Shown here piece after piece: positions 52,222 through 61,087 of a DNA stretch of 64,000 nucleotides. This DNA is from Nostoc sp. UCD121 (GTDB lineage: Bacteria; Cyanobacteriota; Cyanobacteriia; Cyanobacteriales; Nostocaceae). The stretch is taken from the NCBI RefSeq assembly GCF_014222285.1, contig NZ_JACKZS010000008.1:1-64000 (forward strand), read 5' to 3'. Numbering within the stretch: the stretch's first letter is position 1; each line of letters opens with the position of its first letter. Position numbers and translations under genes: made by a program. The notes under the pieces are model-generated. The model searched no databases. It saw only the letters and a program-made list of their open reading frames with translations, and was not told the origin of the DNA.

Positions 52222-52755
52222 TTTTTTATGAACAAAATTAATTTTATTGCTATCAGGAAAATTTTAGTATATTTATGCGATCTTTATGGGTTTTCAGAGA
52301 AATTACTGGCTCTTTAAAGAGTAAATAAAGAATTTATTTGAGCGATCGCTATTCTTAAATAGTCTTATATTCTAGAGATTAAAGCACTTCGTAAAGGCTA
52401 GAAGATAATAGCAGACTGGTTTTGGTAAATCTATCGATACAATAAACACCTCAGTGCAAGTAAACGTAGATATAAATTTATGGGTAATTTCCCTCTACAT
52501 ATTTCTACTTTCAGTAGTTACCGGAAAATACCGATTACCCATGAATATTGATAGTAACTTTGATTTTTAAACCTCTACACCAGCAGACTTCTGGACGATA
52601 TGTGCTTGACTGAGTGGCAAATAGCAATAACATATTTTTGCCCTCAATTATCTCCAAATTTTTGGACTTACAACAAGATTCGGATTTGGGTCTTTGGCAT
52701 TGATAGCCTTTGATAACGCCTCAGTAATTCACTCCTGTATAAACCCAAAGACATT
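52222..52755. promoter_or_regulatory. Long leader upstream of hepC
   Basis: Over 500 bp without a gene. It contains an inverted repeat ATGGGTAAT (52480-52488) / ATTACCCAT (52534-52542) about 210 bp before hepC and a HIP1-type octamer near 52343. I found no exact NtcA box (GTA-N8-TAC). In Anabaena hep genes are induced in developing heterocysts, so developmental control sites are expected here. Confidence 0.4.
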
Positions 52756-53475
52756 ATGACAGCTTCAATAATTCCATCTCTAGAGAATTTATATGATGTA
52801 ACCCAGGAACAGCAAGATAATCGTGGGTACTGCACACTCCAGTGGCGGCGGGGTCAGCTGTTGGTAAAGTTGCCTGGACGAGTTAAACAACCCTATCTGC
52901 CTGCATTAAATAGTAAGCGATCGCTAGTAGAATGCTTACAAAATTCTCCAGTAAGTTTGGTAAGCATAGATCCAAAGCTGGGTGAGGCTTTGCTCAGGTT
53001 TTGGGCAGATGCGTGTCAAGAAGCTGAAAAACCAATATTCCTAAGCATACCTGCTGGCAATAAACCTTCTAATCAACCCTGGAGACAATTGCAGCGATTA
53101 ATTGATTGGATTGCTGCTTTAGTATTGCTGGTATTAGTAAGTCCAGTCATGCTGGGATTGATGGCATTAATGCAAGTTTACTCACCAGGATCGCTCTTTT
53201 GTCGTGAATGGCGTGTCGGAGAACGGGGTAAACTCTTTCAAGCAATGAAGTTTTGCACGCACAATATCACACCGTTAGAGCATTGGATGGGTAAATACAA
53301 TCTCGACAATCTACCCCAGTTATTTAACGTGCTGCGCGGTGATATGAGTTTGACTGGATCTGATAGTTGGACTTTAGAAGATGCAGTACAGCTAAATAAA
53401 CTACCAGAAATTAAAGCTTCCTTAGAAGCAGAGGCACAGTCTCACCTCTTACATCTAGATAGCCAAACCCTGTAA
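52756..53475 (+). CDS. hepC: Heterocyst envelope polysaccharide sugar transferase HepC
   Basis: 239 residues, related to initiating sugar-phosphate transferases (WcaJ/WbaP). It has an N-terminal 110-residue cyanobacterial extension, one membrane helix (about 121-140, LIDWIAALVLLVLVSPVMLG), then GSLFCREWRVGERGKLFQAM and YNLDNLPQLFNVLRGDMSLTG. The catalytic region is short: the segment between FCTHN and GKYNLDNLP is reduced compared with canonical enzymes. In Anabaena PCC 7120 hepC (alr2834) is needed for the envelope polysaccharide. hepA follows, as it does there. Confidence 0.88.
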   Translation: MTASIIPSLENLYDVTQEQQDNRGYCTLQWRRGQLLVKLPGRVKQPYLPALNSKRSLVECLQNSPVSLVSIDPKLGEALLRFWADACQEAEKPIFLSIPAGNKPSNQPWRQLQRLIDWIAALVLLVLVSPVMLGLMALMQVYSPGSLFCREWRVGERGKLFQAMKFCTHNITPLEHWMGKYNLDNLPQLFNVLRGDMSLTGSDSWTLEDAVQLNKLPEIKASLEAEAQSHLLHLDSQTL

Positions 53476-53641
53476 TTCATCTGTGCGGTATTTCATCTAC
53501 CGCACTGAGACTAAAGTTAAGCATTTCTTCCTTCTCTTCCTCTGTGTTCTCTGTGCCTCTGCGGTTCGTTCAAAAAAAGAATTAACCCTTAATTCACCAG
53601 TATCGATCTATCTACCTTGCCAAACTATTATTATAAAATCC

Positions 53642-55483
53642 ATGAATTCTCAACTTCCTCAAAAATTCCGTAGTCTGCTCAAAGCTTCCAGCTTTTGGCA
53701 AGACAACTATTTGATATTGCGAGAATTTAAACACTTTCGCAAAATAGTAATTTTAGCTCTGACATTCTCAATTTTAGCAGCAACCTTTGAAGGAGTAAGC
53801 ATTGGTTTTTTACTCTCCTTCTTGCAAAGCTTAACTAGTCCAAATGCTCAACCTGTCCAAACAGGAATAGAATGGTTTGATACTTTAGTCTTAGGATCTA
53901 AGTCATCATCAATTAACCGTCTATACCGCATATCTTCACTGATATTATTAAGTACTTGGTTACGTGTCGCCTTCAATTATTTTGGACTAGTTTATACTGA
54001 ATTATCCCAACTGCATTTTGGTGATCGCTTACGCAAGCAAATTTTTGAACAATTACAATCCTTATCGTTAAGCTACTTTGCCAAAACTCGTTCTGGTGAA
54101 CTAATTAACACAATAACCACAGAAATAGAAAGAATCAGGCAAGGTTTCAGTGGTGCAGCCTTTTTAGTAACTAGAGGCATAACAACTCTTGTCTACTTAA
54201 TCTCAATGTTTTTGATATCATGGCAACTCACCGTGATTTCAGCATTACTATTTACACTGTTAGGTGTAGGGTTATCTAATCTGAATGCCAGAGTCAGAGA
54301 ATCCAGTTTTGGCATGACAACTGCCAATGCTAACTTTACATCAACAGCCATAGAATTTATTAATGGCATTCGCACTGTTCATTCTTGTGGTACTCAAGAA
54401 TTTGAGCGCCAGCGTTACTACAAAGCTAGCGATAAGGTAGTAAGTACTACAACAAAAGTTGTATTCACTTGGACACTTGTGAAGCCAATTGCCGAAGGGG
54501 TAGCCACTACGGTGTTGGTGGGAATGATTATTTTGGCATTCACTAGCCTGGTTAGTAATGGAACGCTACAAGTTGCTTCTTTGCTAACATTTTTCTTTGT
54601 GTTATTTCGCTTCATCCCGTTTGTTCAAGATATTAATGGTACACGAGCATTTCTCAGTACTCTACATGGCTCGGCAGACAACATTAAAAATTTGTTGAAA
54701 AGTGATGATAAACATTATTTTAAGAATGGGAAACTTCAGTTTAAAGCTTTAGAAAGGGCAATAAATTTAGTATCTGTAGATTTCGGTTACGATGACCAAA
54801 ATATAGTACTGCATAACATTACCCTAACCATTGAAAAAGGGAAAATGACTGCGCTAGTCGGAGCATCTGGTGCTGGTAAAACCACCCTTGCTGATTTAAT
54901 CCCCCGATTTTACAATGCTACAGAGGGAAATGTTTATATCGATGAAGTTGATATAAGACTATTTGAAATTAACTCTCTACGTCGTAAAATAGCTGTTGTC
55001 AGTCAGGATACATTTATCTTTAATACTGATGTTTGGCAAAATATTGCTTATGGTACTCCACAAGCTACTAATGAGCAAATTCAAGAAGCTGCTAAATTAG
55101 CGAATGCCCTGGAATTTATTTTAGAAATGCCCGAAGGTTTTAATACCCAATTGGGAGATCGGGGTGTTAGATTATCTGGAGGACAAAGACAGCGAATTGC
55201 GATCGCGCGGGCCCTACTACGGAACCCAGAAATTTTGATTTTGGATGAAGCAACTAGCGCCTTAGATTCTGTATCAGAGCGCTTAATTCAAGACTCATTA
55301 GAAAAGCTATCTGTGGGTAGAACAGTAATTGCGATCGCTCACCGTCTTTCTACTATTGCGAAAGCAGATAAAGTCGTAGTACTAGAAGCAGGACGGATAG
55401 TAGAACAGGGCAAGTATCAAGAATTACTCGCACGCCAAGGCAAGCTGTGGGAATATCACCAGATGCAATACTATAATTCGTAA
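53642..55483 (+). CDS. hepA: Heterocyst envelope ABC exporter HepA
   Basis: 613 residues: an N-terminal ABC membrane domain with about six helices, then an ATPase domain with Walker A GASGAGKTT, Q-loop VVSQDTF, signature LSGGQRQRIAIARALL, Walker B ILILDEATSALD and switch His in AIAHRLST. In Anabaena HepA is required for envelope polysaccharide deposition, and mutants cannot fix nitrogen in air. ATG 53642 is chosen: the open frame upstream to 53483 is encoded by a dispersed repeat (GTGCCTCTGCGGTTCGTT). hepC ends 166 bp before. Confidence 0.92.
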   Translation: MNSQLPQKFRSLLKASSFWQDNYLILREFKHFRKIVILALTFSILAATFEGVSIGFLLSFLQSLTSPNAQPVQTGIEWFDTLVLGSKSSSINRLYRISSLILLSTWLRVAFNYFGLVYTELSQLHFGDRLRKQIFEQLQSLSLSYFAKTRSGELINTITTEIERIRQGFSGAAFLVTRGITTLVYLISMFLISWQLTVISALLFTLLGVGLSNLNARVRESSFGMTTANANFTSTAIEFINGIRTVHSCGTQEFERQRYYKASDKVVSTTTKVVFTWTLVKPIAEGVATTVLVGMIILAFTSLVSNGTLQVASLLTFFFVLFRFIPFVQDINGTRAFLSTLHGSADNIKNLLKSDDKHYFKNGKLQFKALERAINLVSVDFGYDDQNIVLHNITLTIEKGKMTALVGASGAGKTTLADLIPRFYNATEGNVYIDEVDIRLFEINSLRRKIAVVSQDTFIFNTDVWQNIAYGTPQATNEQIQEAAKLANALEFILEMPEGFNTQLGDRGVRLSGGQRQRIAIARALLRNPEILILDEATSALDSVSERLIQDSLEKLSVGRTVIAIAHRLSTIAKADKVVVLEAGRIVEQGKYQELLARQGKLWEYHQMQYYNS

Positions 55484-55516
55484 TTCGTAATTGGCTACGC
55501 CCCGCTACCCTAAAGT

Positions 55517-55549
55517 AATTCGTAATTTACTAAATATAAATTACGAATT
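55517..55549 (+). terminator. Hairpin after hepA
   Basis: Perfect 13-bp stem AATTCGTAATTTA / TAAATTACGAATT with a seven-base loop, 33 bp after the hepA stop. AT-rich and built from the dispersed ATTCGTA-type motif; no long T tract follows, so termination is uncertain. Confidence 0.45.
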
Positions 55550-55593
55550 CATTTCCCTACTCAGTTATTGATAATTTTAACAAGGAAAAATAA

Positions 55594-56433
55594 ATGGTAA
55601 ATATAGGATACCACACTGCTAAAATTCAGGGTAAATTTAATCGTTCTCTATATAAAGCAGCCATTTCTCAGATTGTCAGCATCCCGATAAAGCAAACTCG
55701 GCAAGTTCCGGTAAGTATCTATGCCTTATCATGCGAACGCGATCTACCAGAACAAGTGGCAAGTATTCGCTCATTCATTCGTCATGTCGGCATTCCAGAG
55801 ACATTTACTGTAGTTTCTGATGGCAGTTATACTGATTCTAGTTGTAATTTACTCAGCCGCATCCATCCCTGCGTTCAGGTAATACTTTTACAAAACTTCC
55901 TGAGAACAGATTTACCTCAATGTGTTCTTGATTATGCCCAACTGCATCCAATGGGCAGAAAGTTGTCGGCATTGATGTCGATTCCTGTTAATGGTACTAC
56001 GATTTACACTGATTCGGATATTCTATTTTTTCCTGGCGGAATTGACTTGATTGATTTGAGCAAGTCGGATGATAAATACTCTCTTTATCTACCTGATTGT
56101 TCTATGTCGCTAGATGAGCGAATTATTTATGATGAGTCTGAAAAATTGAATCCTGTAAATGGTGGATTTATATTATTTAGGCATGAATTTGACTGGAGTT
56201 TTGCCATCGAGCGTTTAGCAAATCTTCAAAAAGCTCCAAGTTATTTCACTGAGCAAACGATTGTACATTTAACCATGCACCACAATCATGGTAAACCTCT
56301 ATGTACAAAAAAATATGTTCTTAATGTAGAAGATCAGTTTATTTATCCTGATAAATCTGCAAGTAAAAACATTGCTCTCAGACATTATGTAAGTGATGTT
56401 AGACACAAGCTTTGGTTTAATGTTGGCATATAA
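55594..56433 (+). CDS. Putative glycosyltransferase with DxD motif
   Basis: 279 residues, no family named with certainty. A GT-A-like metal motif occurs in TTIYTDSDILFFPGG, preceded by LHPMGRKLSALMS. VNGGFILFRHEFDWS resembles acceptor-side motifs of GT8-like and stem-type transferases. AAGGA precedes the ATG. Placed between hepA and a GT4 gene, so it likely adds a sugar of the repeat unit. Confidence 0.72.
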   Translation: MVNIGYHTAKIQGKFNRSLYKAAISQIVSIPIKQTRQVPVSIYALSCERDLPEQVASIRSFIRHVGIPETFTVVSDGSYTDSSCNLLSRIHPCVQVILLQNFLRTDLPQCVLDYAQLHPMGRKLSALMSIPVNGTTIYTDSDILFFPGGIDLIDLSKSDDKYSLYLPDCSMSLDERIIYDESEKLNPVNGGFILFRHEFDWSFAIERLANLQKAPSYFTEQTIVHLTMHHNHGKPLCTKKYVLNVEDQFIYPDKSASKNIALRHYVSDVRHKLWFNVGI

Positions 56434-56503
56434 GTTGATGAAGATAAGCCTCTATTGATATGAGGAATTTAATTAATAAAAACGTAAAGACAAATGGTGA
56501 TTA

Positions 56504-57706
56504 ATGCTTAACTCAATCAATGAAGCCAAACAAGATAATAAACAATTGCACAGAGGTATTTTTGAAGAAGACCTGATTTATCAATGCTCGAATTTTGATG
56601 TAGGCGAGGGCGGAGGTGTTGAAACTTATTTAGCTTCTCTGTTTGAACATCGACCACCTGAAGTTAGCGATCGCGTGATAAAATCGCTCAAGGGTGTTGA
56701 CCAAAGCCAATTCAAGCTGCTGCACATCCACAGCCCAGATTTACTATTGCAGCTTACAGGTGAATGTCCTACTGTATTTAGTGTTCATAATCACTCATTG
56801 TACTGTCCTAGTGGCACAAAATATTTAGCTGGGCAACGGACAATCTGCGATCGCAACTTCTCTTACTTAGGTTGTACCTGGGGTAAATTAGCAGATAAAT
56901 GTGGTAGCCGTAGACCGTTAAGAACTCTTAAAGAACTTCAAAATACTCATCAGTTATTAGATACCTTAAAAAAGGTAAAAATTACCTTTGTTGCTAATAG
57001 CGAATATGTGCGTCAAGAGTTGATTAAAAATGGTGTACCCCCGGAGCAAACTGTAACGCTACACTGCGGTATTTCTGTACCGCAAATAAAGACTGCTCCC
57101 CTGAGTTTAGAAGTCCACCAAAATCATAGAATTTTGTTTGTTGGTCGCATTGTTTCTGATAAAGGTCTGGAATGGCTGCTTAAAAGCTTAATACATACAA
57201 ATCCAGAAATTAAACTTGATATTGCAGGTGAAGGCTGGGAACGGCCACGGTTAGAAAAGTTAGCAAACACACTCGGATTAAGTAATCGGATCGTTTGGCA
57301 TGGTTGGTGTGATGCTGACAAAATAAATCAACTTTATCAACAGTGTTTTGCAGTCATCTTCCCTAGTGTTTGGCCTGAACCTGCCGGTCTTGTAACTCTG
57401 GAAGCATACTCTAATTATCGGCCTGTAATTGGTAGTGCAGTCGGAGGTATTCCAGAACATTTACAAGATGGGGAAACGGGCATTCTGGTTCCAGGTAATA
57501 ATATCAAAAAGCTGGTTGATGCTATTCATGAGTTATATGGAGATCATCAAAAAAGCCGACAAATGGGTGAACAAGGTCATGCTTTATTGATGAATGAATT
57601 TACAATGGCGGCTCATGTAAGTAATCTGCAAACAATTTATGCAAAAACAATAGCTGACTTTCCTTCGAGAACGAAAAAATTATATAGTATTTCTCAAGTG
57701 AAATAA
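56504..57706 (+). CDS. Family 4 glycosyltransferase
   Basis: 400 residues. Features: FDVGEGGGVETYLASLF, VFSVHNHSLYCPSGTKYL with several Cys (CD, CTWG, CGS) that may form a metal site, RILFVGRIVSDKGLEWLLKS, LDIAGEGWERPRLEKLA, and donor motif EPAGLVTLEAYSN (E-x7-E). Cys-rich GT4 enzymes of this kind occur in cyanobacterial polysaccharide loci. Donor sugar unknown. Confidence 0.9.
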   Translation: MLNSINEAKQDNKQLHRGIFEEDLIYQCSNFDVGEGGGVETYLASLFEHRPPEVSDRVIKSLKGVDQSQFKLLHIHSPDLLLQLTGECPTVFSVHNHSLYCPSGTKYLAGQRTICDRNFSYLGCTWGKLADKCGSRRPLRTLKELQNTHQLLDTLKKVKITFVANSEYVRQELIKNGVPPEQTVTLHCGISVPQIKTAPLSLEVHQNHRILFVGRIVSDKGLEWLLKSLIHTNPEIKLDIAGEGWERPRLEKLANTLGLSNRIVWHGWCDADKINQLYQQCFAVIFPSVWPEPAGLVTLEAYSNYRPVIGSAVGGIPEHLQDGETGILVPGNNIKKLVDAIHELYGDHQKSRQMGEQGHALLMNEFTMAAHVSNLQTIYAKTIADFPSRTKKLYSISQVK

Positions 57707-57769
57707 GCTGAGTTTAGTCGAAATTTTATAAGGTGCATCTTTTATCTATTAAATATAAAGGAAAAAAAT

Positions 57770-58762
57770 ATGTCGTTATCTCAAGAATGCCAACAGCCTT
57801 TAGTCAGCGTTATTATCCCTACCTATAATCGACCAGATTATCTCAAGCAAGCGATTGCTAGTGCTATTAAACAGACTTATCAGAATATCGAAATTATTGT
57901 TTCAGACAATTGCAGTCCAGAAAATCCTCAAGCACTTGTGGCATCTTTTGGTGATTCACGCATCAGATTTTGGCGACATCAGCAAAATGTGGGTATGATA
58001 GCTAATCAGCAGCATGGCTTCAAGATGGCGCGAGGTAAATATATTGCTAGTCTTCATGATGATGATATGTGGAATGAAGATTTTCTAGCAAAGATTGTAC
58101 CAGTTCTGGAAGTAAATCCTGAGTTAATTCTCGCTTTTTGTGACCAATATATCATAGATGCAAATGGCATAATTGATAATGCTGGGACTGAAAAAAATAC
58201 ACGCGGTTATAAGCGAGATAAACTGAAAGAAGGAATTTATCAACCTTTCCACAAAGTTGGATTGGTAGATAAAAGTATCCCTACTGCTGCATCTTGTGTA
58301 ATTCGCAATAATCTTGTCGATTGGGATAGTATTCCTCCAGAAGTTGGTGGGATGTGGGATTTATATTTAACTTACCTGTGTTGTATATCGGGTTATGGCG
58401 CTTACTACTATCCAGAAAGACTGACGCGATATCGCGCCCATGAGCAAACTGATACTATGCTCAGTGGTAGTCGAGATGTCCAGGCAAAAATTCGCAAAGC
58501 TAAAAGCGAAATGTTTTGTTATCAAGTCTTTATGGAAGACGCTCGTTTACAGCAATTTAGGACGTATTTTCAACAGAAATGGTTAGAGGCTAATACAACT
58601 TTGGGTATTGGTTTACTGCGAAGTAAAGAGATAGCGGTAGCACGTCCTTATTTTTGGCAGGCGCTGACTAAACAAAAGTTTAATGCGCGAACATTAGTCG
58701 CACTAAGTCTTAGTTTTACTCCGCAATTTTTGGCAAATAAATTAATAGAGTTGTCGAAATAG
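57770..58762 (+). CDS. Family 2 glycosyltransferase
   Basis: 330 residues. Signature VSVIIPTYNRPDYLKQAI, IIVSDNCSPEN and the metal motif SLHDDDMWNEDFL. AAAGGA lies before the ATG. The C-terminal third (GIGLLRSKEIAVARPYFWQA) is an unassigned helical part found in cyanobacterial GT2 proteins. Acts at the cytoplasmic face of the membrane. Confidence 0.92.
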   Translation: MSLSQECQQPLVSVIIPTYNRPDYLKQAIASAIKQTYQNIEIIVSDNCSPENPQALVASFGDSRIRFWRHQQNVGMIANQQHGFKMARGKYIASLHDDDMWNEDFLAKIVPVLEVNPELILAFCDQYIIDANGIIDNAGTEKNTRGYKRDKLKEGIYQPFHKVGLVDKSIPTAASCVIRNNLVDWDSIPPEVGGMWDLYLTYLCCISGYGAYYYPERLTRYRAHEQTDTMLSGSRDVQAKIRKAKSEMFCYQVFMEDARLQQFRTYFQQKWLEANTTLGIGLLRSKEIAVARPYFWQALTKQKFNARTLVALSLSFTPQFLANKLIELSK

Positions 58763-58771
58763 TAGAGTCTT

Positions 58772-58799
58772 GTAGGGGTAATTAATGAATTGCCCTTAT
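58772..58799. repeat. 28-bp dispersed palindrome (copy 5)
   Basis: GTAGGGGTAATTAA / TGAATTGCCCTTAT, an imperfect relative of the copy at 26296. It is followed at about 58848 by an uninterrupted AACGAACCGCAAAGG repeat. Confidence 0.65.
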
Positions 58800-58951
58800 C
58801 TGAAAATTTATCTTTTTGGCTATTGTTTACGTAAATCCTGTTTTTAACGAACCGCAAAGGGCGCAAAGAGCGCGAAGGTAAGAAAAGAAGATTATTTGAA
58901 GTTCTCTGGCTGCGGTTCTATGTGAGTTTATATTACTAAAGAAGGTATTGG

Positions 58952-60154
58952 ATGAAACTTTGTATTGTTACTCATAAAATTAAGAAAGGTGATGGACAGG
59001 GACGGGTAAACTATGAGGTTGCTAATGAAGCGATTCGTCGTGGTCATCAACTGACATTATTAGCTAGTGAAGTCGCACCAGAACTAGAGGAGAATAGTCA
59101 AGTTAATTGGATTCCCATTCCAGTCAAAGACTATCCAACAGAATTTTTGCGTAATCTCATATTTGCCAGAAAAAGTGCAAATTGGTTGCGGAAAAATCGC
59201 TCTGAGATTGATTTAGTTAAAGTCAATGGCGCAATTAATCTGGCTGCGGCTGATGTGAATGCTGTACATTTTGTCCACAGTTCATGGTTGCGATCGCCTG
59301 TTCATATTTCTCGCAACCGCCGAGATTTATATGGTTTATACCAATGGCTGTTTACGGCTTTTAATGCCCGTTGGGAAAAACAGGCTTTCCAAAAGGCGCA
59401 GGTTGTTGTGGCTGTATCGGAAAAGGTAGCGCAGGAATTAGTCAACATTGGTGTACCGCGTTCTCGCATTCGCGTAATTATCAATGGCGTTGACTTAGAA
59501 GAATTTACCCCTGGTGAAACAGATCGCCAAAAGTTGGGTTTACCGGAAAATGTCACCCTAGCATTATTCGCCGGAGACATCCGCACACCCAGAAAGAACT
59601 TAGACACTGTACTGCACGCCTTGGTGAAAGTTCCCGATTTACATTTGGTGGTAGTGGGACACACTCAAAATAGCCCTTTCCCTCAGTTAGCAGCCTCTTT
59701 GGGGTTAAGTAAGCGCGTGCATTTTGTGGGATTTCGCCGTGATATCCCTCAAATTATGCAAGGCGTAGATTTATTTGTTTTTCCTTCCCGATACGAAGCT
59801 TGCAGTCTCGTATTGTTAGAAGCACTTTCTTCAGGACTGCCAGTAATTACTGCCACAGCCACCGGGGGCGGAGAGTTAGTCACACCAGAATGTGGCATCG
59901 TTTTATCCGACTCAGATGATATTGATGCTTTGGCTGTGGCATTGCTGACTTTGGTAAGTAGTCCCGCCCTCATACAGCAAATGGGCAAAGCTGCTCGTTC
60001 TGTGGCAGAAAAACATAGCTGGACTACTATGGCACAAACTTATGTGGATTTATTCGAGGAGTTGAGCAAGAATGCGGAACACCGTTCTGATACCGACTTA
60101 TCGCCGTCCACAAGACCTATCACGCTGCCTTTTGGCGCTACAGGAGCAAATTAA
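58952..60154 (+). CDS. Family 4 glycosyltransferase
   Basis: 400 residues. LCIVTHKIKKGDGQGRVNYE at the N-terminus, AVSEKVAQELVNIGVPRSRI, LALFAGDIRTPRKNLDTVLH, LVVVGHTQNSPF and the donor motif YEACSLVLLEALSSG (E-x7-E). AGAAGG before the ATG. The last 83 bp overlap the next glycosyltransferase gene; the C-terminal residues in the overlap (HRSDTDLSPSTRP and on) look unstructured. The overlap suggests coupled translation of two partner enzymes. Confidence 0.92.
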   Translation: MKLCIVTHKIKKGDGQGRVNYEVANEAIRRGHQLTLLASEVAPELEENSQVNWIPIPVKDYPTEFLRNLIFARKSANWLRKNRSEIDLVKVNGAINLAAADVNAVHFVHSSWLRSPVHISRNRRDLYGLYQWLFTAFNARWEKQAFQKAQVVVAVSEKVAQELVNIGVPRSRIRVIINGVDLEEFTPGETDRQKLGLPENVTLALFAGDIRTPRKNLDTVLHALVKVPDLHLVVVGHTQNSPFPQLAASLGLSKRVHFVGFRRDIPQIMQGVDLFVFPSRYEACSLVLLEALSSGLPVITATATGGGELVTPECGIVLSDSDDIDALAVALLTLVSSPALIQQMGKAARSVAEKHSWTTMAQTYVDLFEELSKNAEHRSDTDLSPSTRPITLPFGATGAN

Positions 60155-60998
60155 ACCCGTCGATCAGGTGATAGTGGTTGTCCGCGATACGGATGCAGAT
60201 ACTTGGCAATTCTTGGCGCAATTAAACGCGCCCAATCTGCCACTGCATACTGTAAAAGTCACACAACCGGGGGTAGTCGCAGCCCTCAATGCCGGACTAG
60301 CAGCAGTGGAGGGTGATATTGTCTCCATTACTGATGATGATGCCGCACCTCACCCAGATTGGTTAGAGCGTATCGCTGCTTACTTTACCTCAGATAGTCG
60401 CCTCGGCGGTTTGGGAGGGCGTGATTGGGTATACCACGGCAGCAAATTAGAAGACGAATCTCGCCCAGTGGTGGGACAGTTGCAGTGGTTTGGGCGAGTG
60501 ATTGGCAACCATCATCTGGGAGTGGGAGAACCCCGCGAAGTCGATATTCTCAAAGGCGTAAACATGAGTTTTCGTAAAGAGGCCATCGGAGAATTGCGGT
60601 TTGATGAGCGGATGCGTGGTACTGGGGCGCAGGTACATTTTGAAATGGCATTTACTCTGGCATTAAAGCGGGCTGGTTGGAAGATAATTTACGATCCTAA
60701 TGTTGCTGTAGACCACTATCCTGCACAACGTTTTGATGAAGATCAGCGAAATAATTTTAATGAGATTGCCTTTATTAATTTAGTCCATAATGAAACCTTA
60801 GTTTTACTAGAACATTTGCCATTTATCCGCCGGATTGTATTTTTATTCTGGGCAGTATTTGTGGGTACGTGCGATAGTTTGGGTTTCGTACAATGGCTGA
60901 GATTTTTACCTAGCCAAGGGCAATTGGCAGGGAAAAAATTGTTGGCATCTTGGCGTGGGCGTTGGCAGGGATATAAACAATTTGTCATTGGTCATTAG
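60072..60998 (+). CDS. Family 2 glycosyltransferase
   Basis: 308 residues. NTVLIPTYRRPQDLSRCLLA, metal motif SITDDDAAPHPDWLE, then LGGLGGRDWVYHG and NMSFRKEAIGELRFDERMRG, typical of GT2 enzymes of exopolysaccharide loci. A C-terminal hydrophobic stretch (IRRIVFLFWAVFVGTCDSLG) may be a membrane anchor. It starts 83 bp inside the previous gene, an unusually long overlap, with GAGTTGAGCAAGA before the ATG. Confidence 0.92.
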   Translation: MRNTVLIPTYRRPQDLSRCLLALQEQIKPVDQVIVVVRDTDADTWQFLAQLNAPNLPLHTVKVTQPGVVAALNAGLAAVEGDIVSITDDDAAPHPDWLERIAAYFTSDSRLGGLGGRDWVYHGSKLEDESRPVVGQLQWFGRVIGNHHLGVGEPREVDILKGVNMSFRKEAIGELRFDERMRGTGAQVHFEMAFTLALKRAGWKIIYDPNVAVDHYPAQRFDEDQRNNFNEIAFINLVHNETLVLLEHLPFIRRIVFLFWAVFVGTCDSLGFVQWLRFLPSQGQLAGKKLLASWRGRWQGYKQFVIGH

Positions 60999-61040
60999 TC
61001 ATTTGTCATTGGTCATTGGTCATTGGCATTGCAGACTGAT
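60984..61040. repeat. Heptamer tandem repeat array (STRR)
   Basis: About six to seven copies of GTCATTG/GTCATTT-type heptamers overlap the end of the GT2 gene and the spacer. A related ATCTAAA heptamer lies at about 61068-61083. Confidence 0.75.
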
Positions 61041-61087
61041 TATTTCATTTGGGATTTTTTATGTGTAAATCTAAAATCTAAAATTGA

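Noticed and set aside
52430-52520. NtcA-like boxes upstream of hepC
   Set aside because: Candidates have 9 or 10 bases between GTA and TAC rather than 8, so they do not meet the consensus.
53483-53641. N-terminal extension of HepA in the open frame
   Set aside because: Encoded by a dispersed non-coding repeat (GTGCCTCTGCGGTTCGTT); ATG 53642 gives a family-length protein.
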